Position numbers and translations under genes: made by a program. DNA of 64,000 nucleotides from Thermoguttaceae bacterium (GTDB lineage: Bacteria > Planctomycetota > Planctomycetia > Pirellulales > Thermoguttaceae), in NCBI GenBank assembly GCA_017447865.1, contig JAFSMO010000068.1:56507-120506 (forward strand). Direction: 5' to 3'. The notes beneath the pieces were generated by a model, which worked only from the letters and a program-made list of their open reading frames with translations, was not told the origin of the DNA and did no database searches. Below are positions 1-8,170 of this stretch, piece by piece (within the stretch, counting starts at the first letter, position 1; each line of letters starts with the position of its first letter).

Positions 1-471
1 AATCAACGCTCCGATGAGGATCAGAATGACGTGACCAATGGTCGAAAGGAACCACGGCGGAGCGCCCCTCTGGATTTTTTCGACCAGTTCCTCTTCTTCC
101 TCCTCCTGCTCTTCTTCTACGTGGATCTCTTCCGCGAGGTATTCGTCCTGAACGGGCAAGTACTCATTCGCGTCCACCTGACTGATTTCCGACGCGATGG
201 AAGCCGCTTCCTCGGAAATTTCTTTCGGCTCTTCCGCCTCAGGGGCCAGAAGCGGTTTCAAACCGCCCTTCTTCGTCGAAGTGAGCGGCGTACTGGCCGG
301 AACGATCCCCGGCTTGAGCGGCTGCGGACGAAGTGGTTGCGGCTTCATCGGCTGAGGTTTCAGCGTCTGCGGCTTCATTGGCTGCGGCTTCATCGGCTGC
401 GGCTTGACAGGCTGCGGTTTCATGGGCTGCGGGCGAAGCGGGCGTTGATTCGGATTTTCAGGTGTAGCCAT
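1..471 (-). CDS. Partial KPQP-repeat protein with a membrane segment
   Basis: This reading frame starts at the ATG at 471 on the minus strand and stays open for 157 codons to the window edge, so the C-terminus is missing. Residues about 9-46 are a proline-rich pentapeptide repeat (KPQPM, KPQPV, RPQPL). An acidic stretch with runs of Glu follows at about 75-135. A hydrophobic segment (PPWFLSTIGHVILILIGALI) lies at the truncated end and should be a membrane anchor. The architecture of a long cytoplasmic low-complexity N-terminus before a single membrane helix is common in large planctomycete membrane proteins, but the domain that would name the gene is outside the window. It follows cdsA on the same strand by 89 bases and may be in the same transcript. 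Function unknown. Confidence 0.6.
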   Translation of the reverse strand, partial: MATPENPNQRPLRPQPMKPQPVKPQPMKPQPMKPQTLKPQPMKPQPLRPQPLKPGIVPASTPLTSTKKGGLKPLLAPEAEEPKEISEEAASIASEISQVDANEYLPVQDEYLAEEIHVEEEQEEEEEELVEKIQRGAPPWFLSTIGHVILILIGALI

Positions 472-560
472 GGTATTGAGGAAAGGACGCTTCCAGCGTC
501 ATAAATCAGGAGGTTTTGAGGGGATCGTACTTCAACGACGCAAACGCATCGTTTCCGAAG

Positions 561-1541
561 TTAAAACCACGCATTGAACCCGGTCCCGCCGAGTTGATCG
601 TGGAAATTCAGCAGGATGCGTGACGTTTGGAAGAAAACCGGTGCCGCAAAGCAAATGGAGTCGATGCGGTCCAGAATTCCGCCGTGCCCAACGACCAGCG
701 TGCCGTAATCGCGCACGCCCCGGTCGCGCTTGATTGCCGAAAGGGTCAGCGAGCCGCCCGAAGCCATCAGTGCGATCAGCATCGCGGAAAGGCCGTCGGC
801 CCAGGCCGGAAACGGAGTCATGGGACTCGCCAGCGTACCGACGAAAAAGGTTCCAAACATTCCGAAGCAAAGCCCCTCCCAGGTCTTGGAAGTATTCACG
901 TTCGGCGCGATCGGATGCGGATTGGTGAAAAACGCCTTCGTCAGGAACGGGAAAAGCTCGGAGAGCTGCGTCATCAGGAGGAAAAACAGAAGGAGGCCAG
1001 CCTTGGCGCTCGAACTGTTTTCCGGGAGTTTAAGCGTCAGCAAAGCCGGCGCGAAACTGAGCGAGTACACGCAAATCAGAAGCGAAACACTGATCTGCGT
1101 GATGCGCGTCAGGAAAAATTTCGTGTCCCCAAACATCGCGATGATGATTGGGATCAGCAGGAAAATAAACGACGGGATCGCCACCGAGTACACGTCGTAC
1201 CACTCGAGCCACACGAAAATGTACTGGAGCGGAACGCAAATGAAGAAAAGCAGGAAAAGCGCACGGTGGTCCGCCTGGCGCGTTGGGATCAGCGTGATGA
1301 ACTCCCGCATCGCCCAGAACGACATGGCGCCGAACAGGAAGATTACAAAGCCTGTACTCAAGTACCACGCGAAGGCCACAAAGACGAAAAGAGCCCACCA
1401 ACTGTTCACACGTGAGCAGAATTTGTCGAGCCGAAGCGGGTCGATCGAGGAGTTCTTCTGGTTCTTCAGGATCGTCGTCGTAAGGGAAATGATCCCCAAA
1501 ACGATCAGAACGCCAATGAAAAAAATGAACGTAAAATCCAT
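561..1541 (-). CDS. cdsA: Phosphatidate cytidylyltransferase (CDP-diglyceride synthase)
   Basis: It should convert phosphatidic acid and CTP to CDP-diacylglycerol, the branch-point precursor of membrane phospholipids, in the cytoplasmic membrane. The 326-residue protein is a chain of hydrophobic segments ending in the family signature: SKTWEG at 218-223, KRDRGVRDYG at 271-280 and HGGILDRIDS at 286-295, which carry the acidic residues that bind the metal and CTP. The usual Lys before Asp in the signature is Arg here, a conservative change. It lies 103 bases downstream of plsC, which makes its substrate, on the same strand. Family assignment is secure; the start is the first ATG and precedes the first membrane helix directly. 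Confidence 0.93.
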   Translation of the reverse strand: MDFTFIFFIGVLIVLGIISLTTTILKNQKNSSIDPLRLDKFCSRVNSWWALFVFVAFAWYLSTGFVIFLFGAMSFWAMREFITLIPTRQADHRALFLLFFICVPLQYIFVWLEWYDVYSVAIPSFIFLLIPIIIAMFGDTKFFLTRITQISVSLLICVYSLSFAPALLTLKLPENSSSAKAGLLLFFLLMTQLSELFPFLTKAFFTNPHPIAPNVNTSKTWEGLCFGMFGTFFVGTLASPMTPFPAWADGLSAMLIALMASGGSLTLSAIKRDRGVRDYGTLVVGHGGILDRIDSICFAAPVFFQTSRILLNFHDQLGGTGFNAWF

Positions 1542-1644
1542 ATTTCAAAAGATTCGAGTCTTTTACGGAGCAATGGAAACGAAAGGACAAAACTTTCATT
1601 TAACTCATTCCGTCCTTTTCGTCGCTTTGCTCGAGCAAAATCCT

Positions 1645-2355
1645 TTACTTTGATTTTTTCTTGAGGTCTAAAATCGCCTGCCGCGCCCGGTCCAGGAAGT
1701 CCTGCTTTTTCTCGTTTTTTTCGAGCCAGAGCGGGTTGCCAAACGTTACATGACTCAGGAGCGGTACAGGAAGGTACGTGCCCCGCGGAAGGATGCGGTT
1801 CATGTTATCGATGTAAATCGGGATCAGTTCCAGCTCAGGGCGTTTCTTGCACATGTAGTACAGACCACTCTTGAACTCCGCCATTTCCCCGGACGATTGT
1901 CGTCCGCCTTCCGGGAAAATGATGATCGAGTACTGACTGCCCATCTGACGAAGCATTTCATCCACGGGATTATTGTGAACCTTCACGTTCTGCCGTTCCA
2001 GCAGAATGCAGTTAAAAAGCCGCTTGGCGATGTAAGGCCTGAAAAAGCCGCTTCCCCAGTAGTCTTTCGCCGCCACGGGGCGCACTACCTTGCGTACGTA
2101 ATCCGGCATCGCAGACCAAATCACCAGCATATCGAGGTGACTCGTGTGATTCGCGAAATAGACTCTCTGACACGTGTCGGGCTGGGAGTACCAACTCGAC
2201 GTGGCACCGCTCAGAAACCGTGAAAGCCCCGAAAAGATGGCACGGCCAACCACCGCGTCGATCGCAAAACATCGATGCGGTGGAATGGGGGACGGAGCCT
2301 CTTTTTCGGGTTTGGGGTTTTGAGTCTGTTCGGATTCCGGGACCGCCTCTGGCAT
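1645..2355 (-). CDS. plsC: 1-acyl-glycerol-3-phosphate acyltransferase (PlsC family)
   Basis: It should acylate lysophosphatidic acid to phosphatidic acid, feeding the neighbouring cdsA. Counting from the ATG at 2355 (236 residues), the catalytic HX4D box NHTSHLD is at about 69-75 and the second block FPEGGR at about 147-152; a third block around IPIYIDN follows. The length is normal for a soluble or monotopic PlsC. A TTG five codons upstream (2370) is an alternative start; neither start has a clear ribosome binding site, so ATG was preferred. A promoter-like pair (TTGTGA, 16 bases, TAAAAT) lies at 2454-2481. The acyl-chain and head-group preference cannot be read from sequence. Confidence 0.9.
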   Translation of the reverse strand: MPEAVPESEQTQNPKPEKEAPSPIPPHRCFAIDAVVGRAIFSGLSRFLSGATSSWYSQPDTCQRVYFANHTSHLDMLVIWSAMPDYVRKVVRPVAAKDYWGSGFFRPYIAKRLFNCILLERQNVKVHNNPVDEMLRQMGSQYSIIIFPEGGRQSSGEMAEFKSGLYYMCKKRPELELIPIYIDNMNRILPRGTYLPVPLLSHVTFGNPLWLEKNEKKQDFLDRARQAILDLKKKSK

Positions 2356-2453
2356 GGCAAAAGAGGGCAAATAAAAAAACCGTGGGTTCTGAAGTCGCCT
2401 GATCCAACGAAGGGTTTTACTCAGGTTCTTCTTCTAAAAAAATACTCAATTTT

Positions 2454-2481
2454 ATTTTACCCTTTTTACAAATTTTCACAA
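2454..2481 (-). promoter_or_regulatory. Putative promoter for plsC-cdsA
   Basis: On the minus strand a TTGTGA -35 (2476-2481) and TAAAAT -10 (2454-2459) are 16 bases apart, about 100 bases before plsC, in the A+T-rich 175-base gap between the ATPase gene and plsC. No other feature is visible in that gap. Confidence 0.45.
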
Positions 2482-2530
2482 GACCCAAATCCCTCTTTTT
2501 CTTGATTTTTTTGAAAATTTTATTAAAAAA

Positions 2531-5500
2531 TCAGGAAATCAGGAGGCTCAGTTTCCTTGCGATCCACCCAACGACGAGTACGGTTGAAGTCAAAACCGTG
2601 ATTTCGACCCACTGAATGAGCGTCAGCGGCACGGTGCGGAAGAAAACTCCCACGACCGGAACCTGGACCAGAACGATCTGCGTCACGGTGATGGTCAAAA
2701 CGATCGCCAAAAAGCCGCGGCACTTGAGCAGGTCGCAGAAGGCCGACTCATGCCCCGAAAGCGAGCGGCAGTTGAATTTATGCCAGAACTGGAACATGAC
2801 GAGCGTCGTGAAGAAAATGGTCAGAGATTCCAGACCCTGAACTTCAAACGCACCATCGGCCCCTTTCGTGACGAACCATCCTCCAAAGAGCGACGCGAAG
2901 AGGATCGCCGTCTGGTAAACACTCACGATCCCAATATTCAGCAGCATTTCGGGCGTGATGATGCTCGCGTGACGCTGGATCGGCGGCTGGTCGAGAACAT
3001 TCGCCCGAGGCGGCTGCGTCGAATACGCGATGGCCGCGAAAGTGTCCATGATGATGTTGATCCAGAGCAGCTGCGTGACCGTCAGCGGAAGCGGGATCCC
3101 GACGCACGGGCCAATCACTGCGCAAAGCAGCGCCGCAGCGTTGACGCTCAGCTGGAACTGAAGGAACCGCTGAATGTTCTGGTAAAGCGTTCGGCCCCAA
3201 CGGACGCCCGTCACGATGTTCGTGAAATCGTCGCTCATCAGCACGATGTCGCTCGCCTCTTTCGCCACTTCGGTCCCGGTTTTTCCCATGGAAAGCCCGA
3301 CGTCAGCGAATTTCAGAGCGGGCGCGTCGTTCGTGCCGTCGCCGGTCATCGCCACGACTCCGCCGTCCTCGTGGAGCGCTTTGACCAGCCGCAGTTTATC
3401 CGACGGGGTAGAACGGGCCAAAACGCGCAAAGCCTTGGCCTTTTCGGGGAGTTCTTCATCCGGGATCGCGTTGAATTCCTCGGAGGTCATGACCAGCTCG
3501 GATTCTGAGCCGGAGTAGATCCCCGCGTCGCGAGCGATCGCCCGGGCGGTGGGAAGCGCGTCGCCGGTCACCATTTTCACGACGATCCCGGCCTTCTGGC
3601 AGTGCGCCACGGCATCCGGGACTTCGGCCCGCAGCGGATCGGCGATCCCCAGGATCCCGGTCAGAGTGAACTCCTTGAACGGCTCGTCTTCCACCAGAGT
3701 TCCGAGCGACGCGTCGTTCAGGCTCCCGTCTTCAGGAAGGGGCCCTTCCGCAAACGCCAGGATACGCAGGCCGCGCGACGAAGCGTCTGCGACGAGATTT
3801 TCGAGCTGCGCTCGAACTTCCGGAGTGAACGGCTGGACCGTCCCGCCGTTCAGGAGCGTCGAGCAGCGGAGCAGAATCCGTTCCGGCGCGCCTTTCAGAA
3901 AAACGTGGGGCTTTCCGTCCTCGAGGACTTTCACCGCCGACATTTTGCGCTGGGAATTATGCCCGAGCACTTCCTGGATTTGAGCCTGAAGACGAACTGG
4001 AGCATACGTGACCCCAAACTGGTCGAGAAATTTCAAAAACGCGCACTCGGTCGGGTTTCCGATCCCGTTCACGGTCCGTGAGCCGTCCGAGCCGGTTTCC
4101 ACGTGAAGGTCCGCGCTCGAATTGATGCAGATCCCCTGAACGAGCCGGTCCCAGTTCGCGTTTTGAGGGAGTTTTTCCAGCGCGTCGGCACTTGAGAATT
4201 CGGTCGTTCCGAGCACACCCCAAACCGGCGTCATTTGGTTTTGGGTCAGCGTCCCGGTTTTATCGGTGCAAATGACCGTCGCGGAGCCGATGGTTTCGGA
4301 AGCGACCAGCTTGCGGACGAGGCAGTTTTCGCGCGCCATTTTCATCATGTTCAGCGCGAGTGAAACGGTGACCATCATCGGGAGCCCCTCCGGAACCGCC
4401 ACGACGATGATCGTGACCGCCACGACGAACGAAAGGAGCACGTTCTGCAGGAGATTCAGGCCGCTCTGGAATTCAGGCTCACCCGGAGCCGACGTGACCA
4501 TCGCGCAGATCCCCAGCAGAAGCACGAACGAAACCGCCGCCATGGGGATGAAACAGAGGAACCGCTTCCAAAGCGCGTCCATTTCGAGGTCCATGCTCTG
4601 GAAAAACGGTTTGAGGAGGAACCGGACCGAGAGGAATCCCAAAACCAGCGCGCCGAGAACGATGAGCGCAAGCTGGGGGTTCAAGCCGTCCGCTCTCAGC
4701 AGAGTGGTCGCCAGGCCATGCTCATGAATCGCAGAAATGGCGGCCTGAACGCTCATCACGGTGAAGATCAGCAGAGCGCCGGCGACTCCCACCGCGCTGA
4801 TCGTTTTGGCCAGGCGCGTCAGTTTCTGGGTCAGCGGCGTTTCGTTCTCGTAAGAATCCTCCGCCAGAGCCGAGGCGATTTTCCCCATTTGCGTCGCGTC
4901 CCCGACGGCCGTCACCCTGAGCCAGCCGGAACCATCGGCGACCATCGTTCCGCGCGCCGCAAAGGAGGGGTTGGAGAGCTGATTGATGGTTTTGAGCGAC
5001 TCGGCGCCTTCGAGATTCACGTCCTCGAAAAAAACCTTTTTGCTCACCGGCAGAGACTCGCCGGTCATCATCGACTGCTCGATCTTCAGGTTGGAAACCT
5101 CGAGAAACACGCCGTCGGCCGGGATTTTGTCGCCGATGGTCAGCTTGATCACGTCGCCGACCACGACCTCCCCAATGTGCAGTTCCGTGAGCTGGCCGTT
5201 TCGCAGGGCTTTGACCGTAATGTCGTCTTTCACTTTGTTCAGGAGCTCGAATTCCCGCGCGCTCTTGCGTTCCGAGAAGAACCCGACGAGCGTCGCCAGG
5301 CCGATCGCGATGAAGATCCCGATCGTGTCGAGGAAACTCGCCTCCGGACTGTGCAGGACCCACTTTTCGATAGAGGCGATCCCCAGCGCCAGAACCGCCG
5401 AAACCATCAAAATCAAAATGGTCGGATCCTCAAATTTCTCGAGCAGCTCCTTCCACCACGGCTCGCGTTTGGGCGGCGTGAGCTCATTTCGGCCAAACTT

Positions 5501-5581
5501 TTTCCGCAGAATTTGGACCTGATCATCGGTCAGACCTTCCACGGCACTTAATTCATTTTGTTCGAAAAACCATTTAGCCAT
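2531..5581 (-). CDS. P-type calcium-transporting ATPase (PMCA/SERCA-like, P2)
   Basis: A 1016-residue ATP-driven cation pump of the cytoplasmic membrane. Visible in order: N-terminal cation ATPase domain, actuator motif TGES at 173-176, PEGLP in the fourth helix at 397-401, phosphorylation motif DKTGTLT from residue 440 (Asp440), hinge motif GDGTNDAP, and C-terminal helices with WINIIMDTFAAIAYSTQPP, which resembles the calcium-site helix of P2-type pumps. Calcium is the likely ion but manganese or others are possible. Unusual: between the helices at about 260-280 and 378-400 there are about 100 residues containing two extra hydrophobic stretches (about 305-323 and 344-363), longer than in typical bacterial relatives. 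It is 47 bases downstream of the prenyltransferase gene and probably cotranscribed with it. Confidence 0.92.
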   Translation of the reverse strand: MAKWFFEQNELSAVEGLTDDQVQILRKKFGRNELTPPKREPWWKELLEKFEDPTILILMVSAVLALGIASIEKWVLHSPEASFLDTIGIFIAIGLATLVGFFSERKSAREFELLNKVKDDITVKALRNGQLTELHIGEVVVGDVIKLTIGDKIPADGVFLEVSNLKIEQSMMTGESLPVSKKVFFEDVNLEGAESLKTINQLSNPSFAARGTMVADGSGWLRVTAVGDATQMGKIASALAEDSYENETPLTQKLTRLAKTISAVGVAGALLIFTVMSVQAAISAIHEHGLATTLLRADGLNPQLALIVLGALVLGFLSVRFLLKPFFQSMDLEMDALWKRFLCFIPMAAVSFVLLLGICAMVTSAPGEPEFQSGLNLLQNVLLSFVVAVTIIVVAVPEGLPMMVTVSLALNMMKMARENCLVRKLVASETIGSATVICTDKTGTLTQNQMTPVWGVLGTTEFSSADALEKLPQNANWDRLVQGICINSSADLHVETGSDGSRTVNGIGNPTECAFLKFLDQFGVTYAPVRLQAQIQEVLGHNSQRKMSAVKVLEDGKPHVFLKGAPERILLRCSTLLNGGTVQPFTPEVRAQLENLVADASSRGLRILAFAEGPLPEDGSLNDASLGTLVEDEPFKEFTLTGILGIADPLRAEVPDAVAHCQKAGIVVKMVTGDALPTARAIARDAGIYSGSESELVMTSEEFNAIPDEELPEKAKALRVLARSTPSDKLRLVKALHEDGGVVAMTGDGTNDAPALKFADVGLSMGKTGTEVAKEASDIVLMSDDFTNIVTGVRWGRTLYQNIQRFLQFQLSVNAAALLCAVIGPCVGIPLPLTVTQLLWINIIMDTFAAIAYSTQPPRANVLDQPPIQRHASIITPEMLLNIGIVSVYQTAILFASLFGGWFVTKGADGAFEVQGLESLTIFFTTLVMFQFWHKFNCRSLSGHESAFCDLLKCRGFLAIVLTITVTQIVLVQVPVVGVFFRTVPLTLIQWVEITVLTSTVLVVGWIARKLSLLIS

Positions 5582-5628
5582 TTGAGGATTCCTTTTTGTG
5601 TTGAAACGACGAAGCCATTAATCGGATT

Positions 5629-6576
5629 TTAAAAGACCATCTCGAGGATCCCGACGGCCAGCAGCGTGACGCTGATCACCGAGTTCACGTTGAAAAACGC
5701 GACGTTCACGCGCTTCGGGTCGTTCGGATCGACGATCCAGTGCTCGTAAAAAAGGAGGGCGGAAATGAACGCCGTGCCCGCAAACCACATGATCCCGAAC
5801 GGGGGGAAAAGCCACCCCAGCGCGAAAAGCGGGATCGGGACGAAAAAGTGGCAAGCGGCCGCGATCCTTAAAGCGTTCCGGACTCCAAACCGGCCCGGGA
5901 TGCTGTGGACGCCCGTCTCCCGGTCGAAATCAGCGTCCATCGTCGCGTAAATCACGTCAAAACCCGCCGACCAGAAGCAGACCGCCAGGGCCAGCACCAC
6001 CGGCGAAAGCTCGGCCAGCGTCATGGTCAGCGGCTCCCCTGCCCGCCAAAGCTGGAAATTCTGGATCAAAACCGCGCCTCGAATTGCCGCCCACGCCGCC
6101 ATCGGAGCGAGCATCAAAGCGGTTCCGAGCCAAAAATGCACGTAATTCGTGAATCGTTTGGCCAGACTGTAGCCGAGCAGAAAGAGCAAAACCGGAACGG
6201 ACGCCGCGACCGGAATCGGGTTGGTCGGCAAAAACAGGCAGGTGGAAGCGATGAAACCCGCGCAGCAGACCAGCGTGAAGGCGGTGACCTGTGCAACGCT
6301 CAGCTTCCCGGCGGGAATGTGCCGCCCGGCGGTCCGGGGGTTCTGCGCGTCGATTTTCCGGTCTGCCAGCCGATTGAACGCCATGGCCGCACTTCGGGCG
6401 AAGACCATGCAGAGCAGGATCCCCAAAAGTTCCTGCCAGCGGAACGGGACGGCCGGCGCACCCGAAATCTCCGGGTGGAAATTGGCGTACCAGGCCATGA
6501 ACGCCGCCAGCAGCGCGAACGGAAGCGCAAAAATCGTGTGGCTGAACCGAATCAGTTCCAAAAACTTACGAATCAT
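5629..6576 (-). CDS. ubiA: UbiA-family aromatic prenyltransferase
   Basis: It should transfer a polyprenyl group to an aromatic acceptor in quinone biosynthesis, in the membrane. The first Asp-rich motif is at about 68-85 (NRLADRKIDAQNPRTAGR) and the second at about 207-220 (DVIYATMDADFDRE); both bind magnesium-diphosphate. The 315 residues are otherwise hydrophobic, as usual for the family. This form resembles both 4-hydroxybenzoate polyprenyltransferase and the MqnP prenyltransferase of the futalosine menaquinone route; the sequence alone does not decide, and no other quinone gene is nearby. A promoter-like TTGCAT, 16 bases, TATAAT lies upstream at 6622-6649, divergent from galK. Confidence 0.9.
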   Translation of the reverse strand: MIRKFLELIRFSHTIFALPFALLAAFMAWYANFHPEISGAPAVPFRWQELLGILLCMVFARSAAMAFNRLADRKIDAQNPRTAGRHIPAGKLSVAQVTAFTLVCCAGFIASTCLFLPTNPIPVAASVPVLLFLLGYSLAKRFTNYVHFWLGTALMLAPMAAWAAIRGAVLIQNFQLWRAGEPLTMTLAELSPVVLALAVCFWSAGFDVIYATMDADFDRETGVHSIPGRFGVRNALRIAAACHFFVPIPLFALGWLFPPFGIMWFAGTAFISALLFYEHWIVDPNDPKRVNVAFFNVNSVISVTLLAVGILEMVF

Positions 6577-6621
6577 CGCATTTTATTAATAGTCTAATCC
6601 AGGAGTCAAAGCAATGGCCTC

Positions 6622-6649
6622 ATTATACCCGATTCCGGATTAAATGCAA
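6622..6649 (-). promoter_or_regulatory. Putative promoter for the prenyltransferase gene
   Basis: Minus strand TTGCAT (6644-6649) and a perfect TATAAT (6622-6627) are separated by 16 bases, 45 bases before the start codon. It diverges from the galK promoter in the 209-base intergenic region, which shows no other feature than a short pyrimidine-rich stretch. Confidence 0.6.
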
Positions 6650-6702
6650 GAGGGAGCCGAGAGGGAAAAGGGCTTTTTTCCCCGCCGTTCCTTTCCCCCC
6701 AC

Positions 6703-6731
6703 TTGACAAAAAACCGGTTTTCCACTAAAAT
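6703..6731 (+). promoter_or_regulatory. Strong putative sigma-70-type promoter for galK
   Basis: Consensus TTGACA at 6703-6708 and TAAAAT at 6726-6731 with the ideal 17-base spacing, 54 bases before the galactokinase ATG. The same TTG / TAAAAT pattern recurs before several other genes in the window. Confidence 0.75.
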
Positions 6732-6785
6732 GAGGTTTCTTGAATTTACTGCCCGTTTTAACCCCTTTCAGGACTGGAAAAACTC

Positions 6786-7982
6786 ATGTTCGAATTCCAA
6801 AAGCTCCTTCAGGAAGCCAAAGACGCATTTCAGAAAAACTTTCACCGCGATCCGAAATGGATCGTGACGGCACCCGGCCGCGTGAACGTCATCGGCGAGC
6901 ACACCGACTACAACGAGGGCTTCGTTTTCCCGATGGCCATCGAGCGGAACGTCATCATTTGCGCGGCTCCCGCCGGCCCTGAAGACAAAATCCCTGCCGG
7001 AATGGCCAAAGTCTTCTCGACCGCCAAGAAGAACCCGGCGCTGGTGAAGGTTTCCGGGGAGATCCATCCTGGTCCGCGCGTCGATTGGTTCGAGTACGTG
7101 CAGGGCGTCATCGCCGGCTACCTGGCTGAAAACCCGTCCGTCGAGGTTGGTCCGTTCGTGGCGGTGATCCACGCGAACGTTCCGCTCGGCGCCGCCCTTT
7201 CCAGTTCGGCCGCCCTTGAAGTCGCCGTGGGGACGCTCCTGGAAGCGATTTCCGGCGCGAACGTGGACCCGGTCCGCAAAGCGCTCATCTGCCAGCACGC
7301 CGAGCACGAGTACGCGAAAATGCCGTGCGGGATCATGGACCAGTTCATCTCCGCGATGGGCGAAAAAGACCACATCATGCTGCTCGACTGCCGCGATTAC
7401 TCGACGAAACTCGTGCCGTTCACCACGCCTGATCTGAGCATTCTGATCATTAACTCCCGCGTCAAGCACCAGCTTTCCGGGAGCGAGTACCCCGAACGCC
7501 GTGCCGCGTGCTTCGATTCGGCCAAGATTCTGGGCGCCAAGACGCTGCGCGAGGTCACGATGGAACAGTTGGAAGCGAATAAAGATAAGCTCACGGAGGT
7601 GCAGTACCGCCGCACCCGGCACGTGGTGGGCGAGATCAAGCGCACGACGGACGCCGTGGCCGCGATCGAAGCCGGGAATTACGAGCTCATGGGCCAGTTG
7701 ATGTACGAAAGCCACGACTCGATGCGCGACGATTTCGAGATCAGCTGCAAGGAACTCGACATTTTAGTGGAAGAGGCGAAGAAAATCGGTCTGGCCGGCG
7801 GCGTTTACGGCTCCCGCATGACCGGCGGCGGCTTCGGCGGCTGCACCGTTTCGCTCATCCAGACGAGCAAAATGGACTCCATCATGGAAACCATCCGCAA
7901 GAATTACAAAGCGCAGACCGGGATCGACCCGGACCTCTTCGTGACCCGTCCGGCCCAAGGGGCGCACATCGTTCAGAAGTGA
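6786..7982 (+). CDS. galK: Galactokinase
   Basis: GHMP-family kinase that phosphorylates alpha-D-galactose to galactose 1-phosphate, first step of the Leloir pathway in the cytoplasm. Length (398) is normal. Visible motifs: the galactokinase signature APGRVNVIGEHTDYNEG at about 29-45, the phosphate loop PLGAALSSSAAL at 133-144, CGIMDQF with the catalytic Asp at about 185, and the third GHMP motif GSRMTGGGFGGC near 340-351. It is followed after 188 bases by a DUF4432 sugar-epimerase-like protein; no galT or galE is present, so the rest of the pathway is elsewhere. A consensus promoter lies upstream. Galactose would fit release by the secreted glycosidases encoded in this window. Confidence 0.96.
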   Translation: MFEFQKLLQEAKDAFQKNFHRDPKWIVTAPGRVNVIGEHTDYNEGFVFPMAIERNVIICAAPAGPEDKIPAGMAKVFSTAKKNPALVKVSGEIHPGPRVDWFEYVQGVIAGYLAENPSVEVGPFVAVIHANVPLGAALSSSAALEVAVGTLLEAISGANVDPVRKALICQHAEHEYAKMPCGIMDQFISAMGEKDHIMLLDCRDYSTKLVPFTTPDLSILIINSRVKHQLSGSEYPERRAACFDSAKILGAKTLREVTMEQLEANKDKLTEVQYRRTRHVVGEIKRTTDAVAAIEAGNYELMGQLMYESHDSMRDDFEISCKELDILVEEAKKIGLAGGVYGSRMTGGGFGGCTVSLIQTSKMDSIMETIRKNYKAQTGIDPDLFVTRPAQGAHIVQK

Positions 7983-8006
7983 AACCCGGTTCAGAAATGA
8001 AACGGA

Positions 8007-8036
8007 ACTCAGGGGGGTTGGGAAAGCCCCTTGAGT
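8007..8036 (+). terminator. Hairpin after galK
   Basis: ACTCAGGGG pairs with CCCCTTGAGT (one bulged base), 25 bases after the galK stop. There is no clear T-run, so it may be a weak terminator or a stability hairpin; the next gene has its own promoter at 8091-8119. Confidence 0.4.
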
Positions 8037-8090
8037 CCAAAACCCACGAATTAAATTTCACTTTTTCCCTAAAATTCCCCAAGGGAGGGA

Positions 8091-8119
8091 TTGAAAATCG
8101 GGCCCTCATCGGGTAAAAT
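8091..8119 (+). promoter_or_regulatory. Putative promoter for the DUF4432 gene
   Basis: TTGAAA (8091-8096), 17 bases, TAAAAT (8114-8119), 51 bases upstream of the ATG at 8171. An AGGAAAAACC ribosome binding site precedes the start. Confidence 0.55.
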
Positions 8120-8170
8120 CAGGTTTTCGATCTTTCCCCCCGCCTTCACCCATTCATTCGAGGAAAAACC

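Noticed and set aside
31..504. Plus-strand open frame of 157 codons at the window start
   Set aside because: Its Arg/Leu-rich sequence is the complement of the KPQP repeat of the minus-strand gene, which reads as a sensible repeat protein with a membrane helix.
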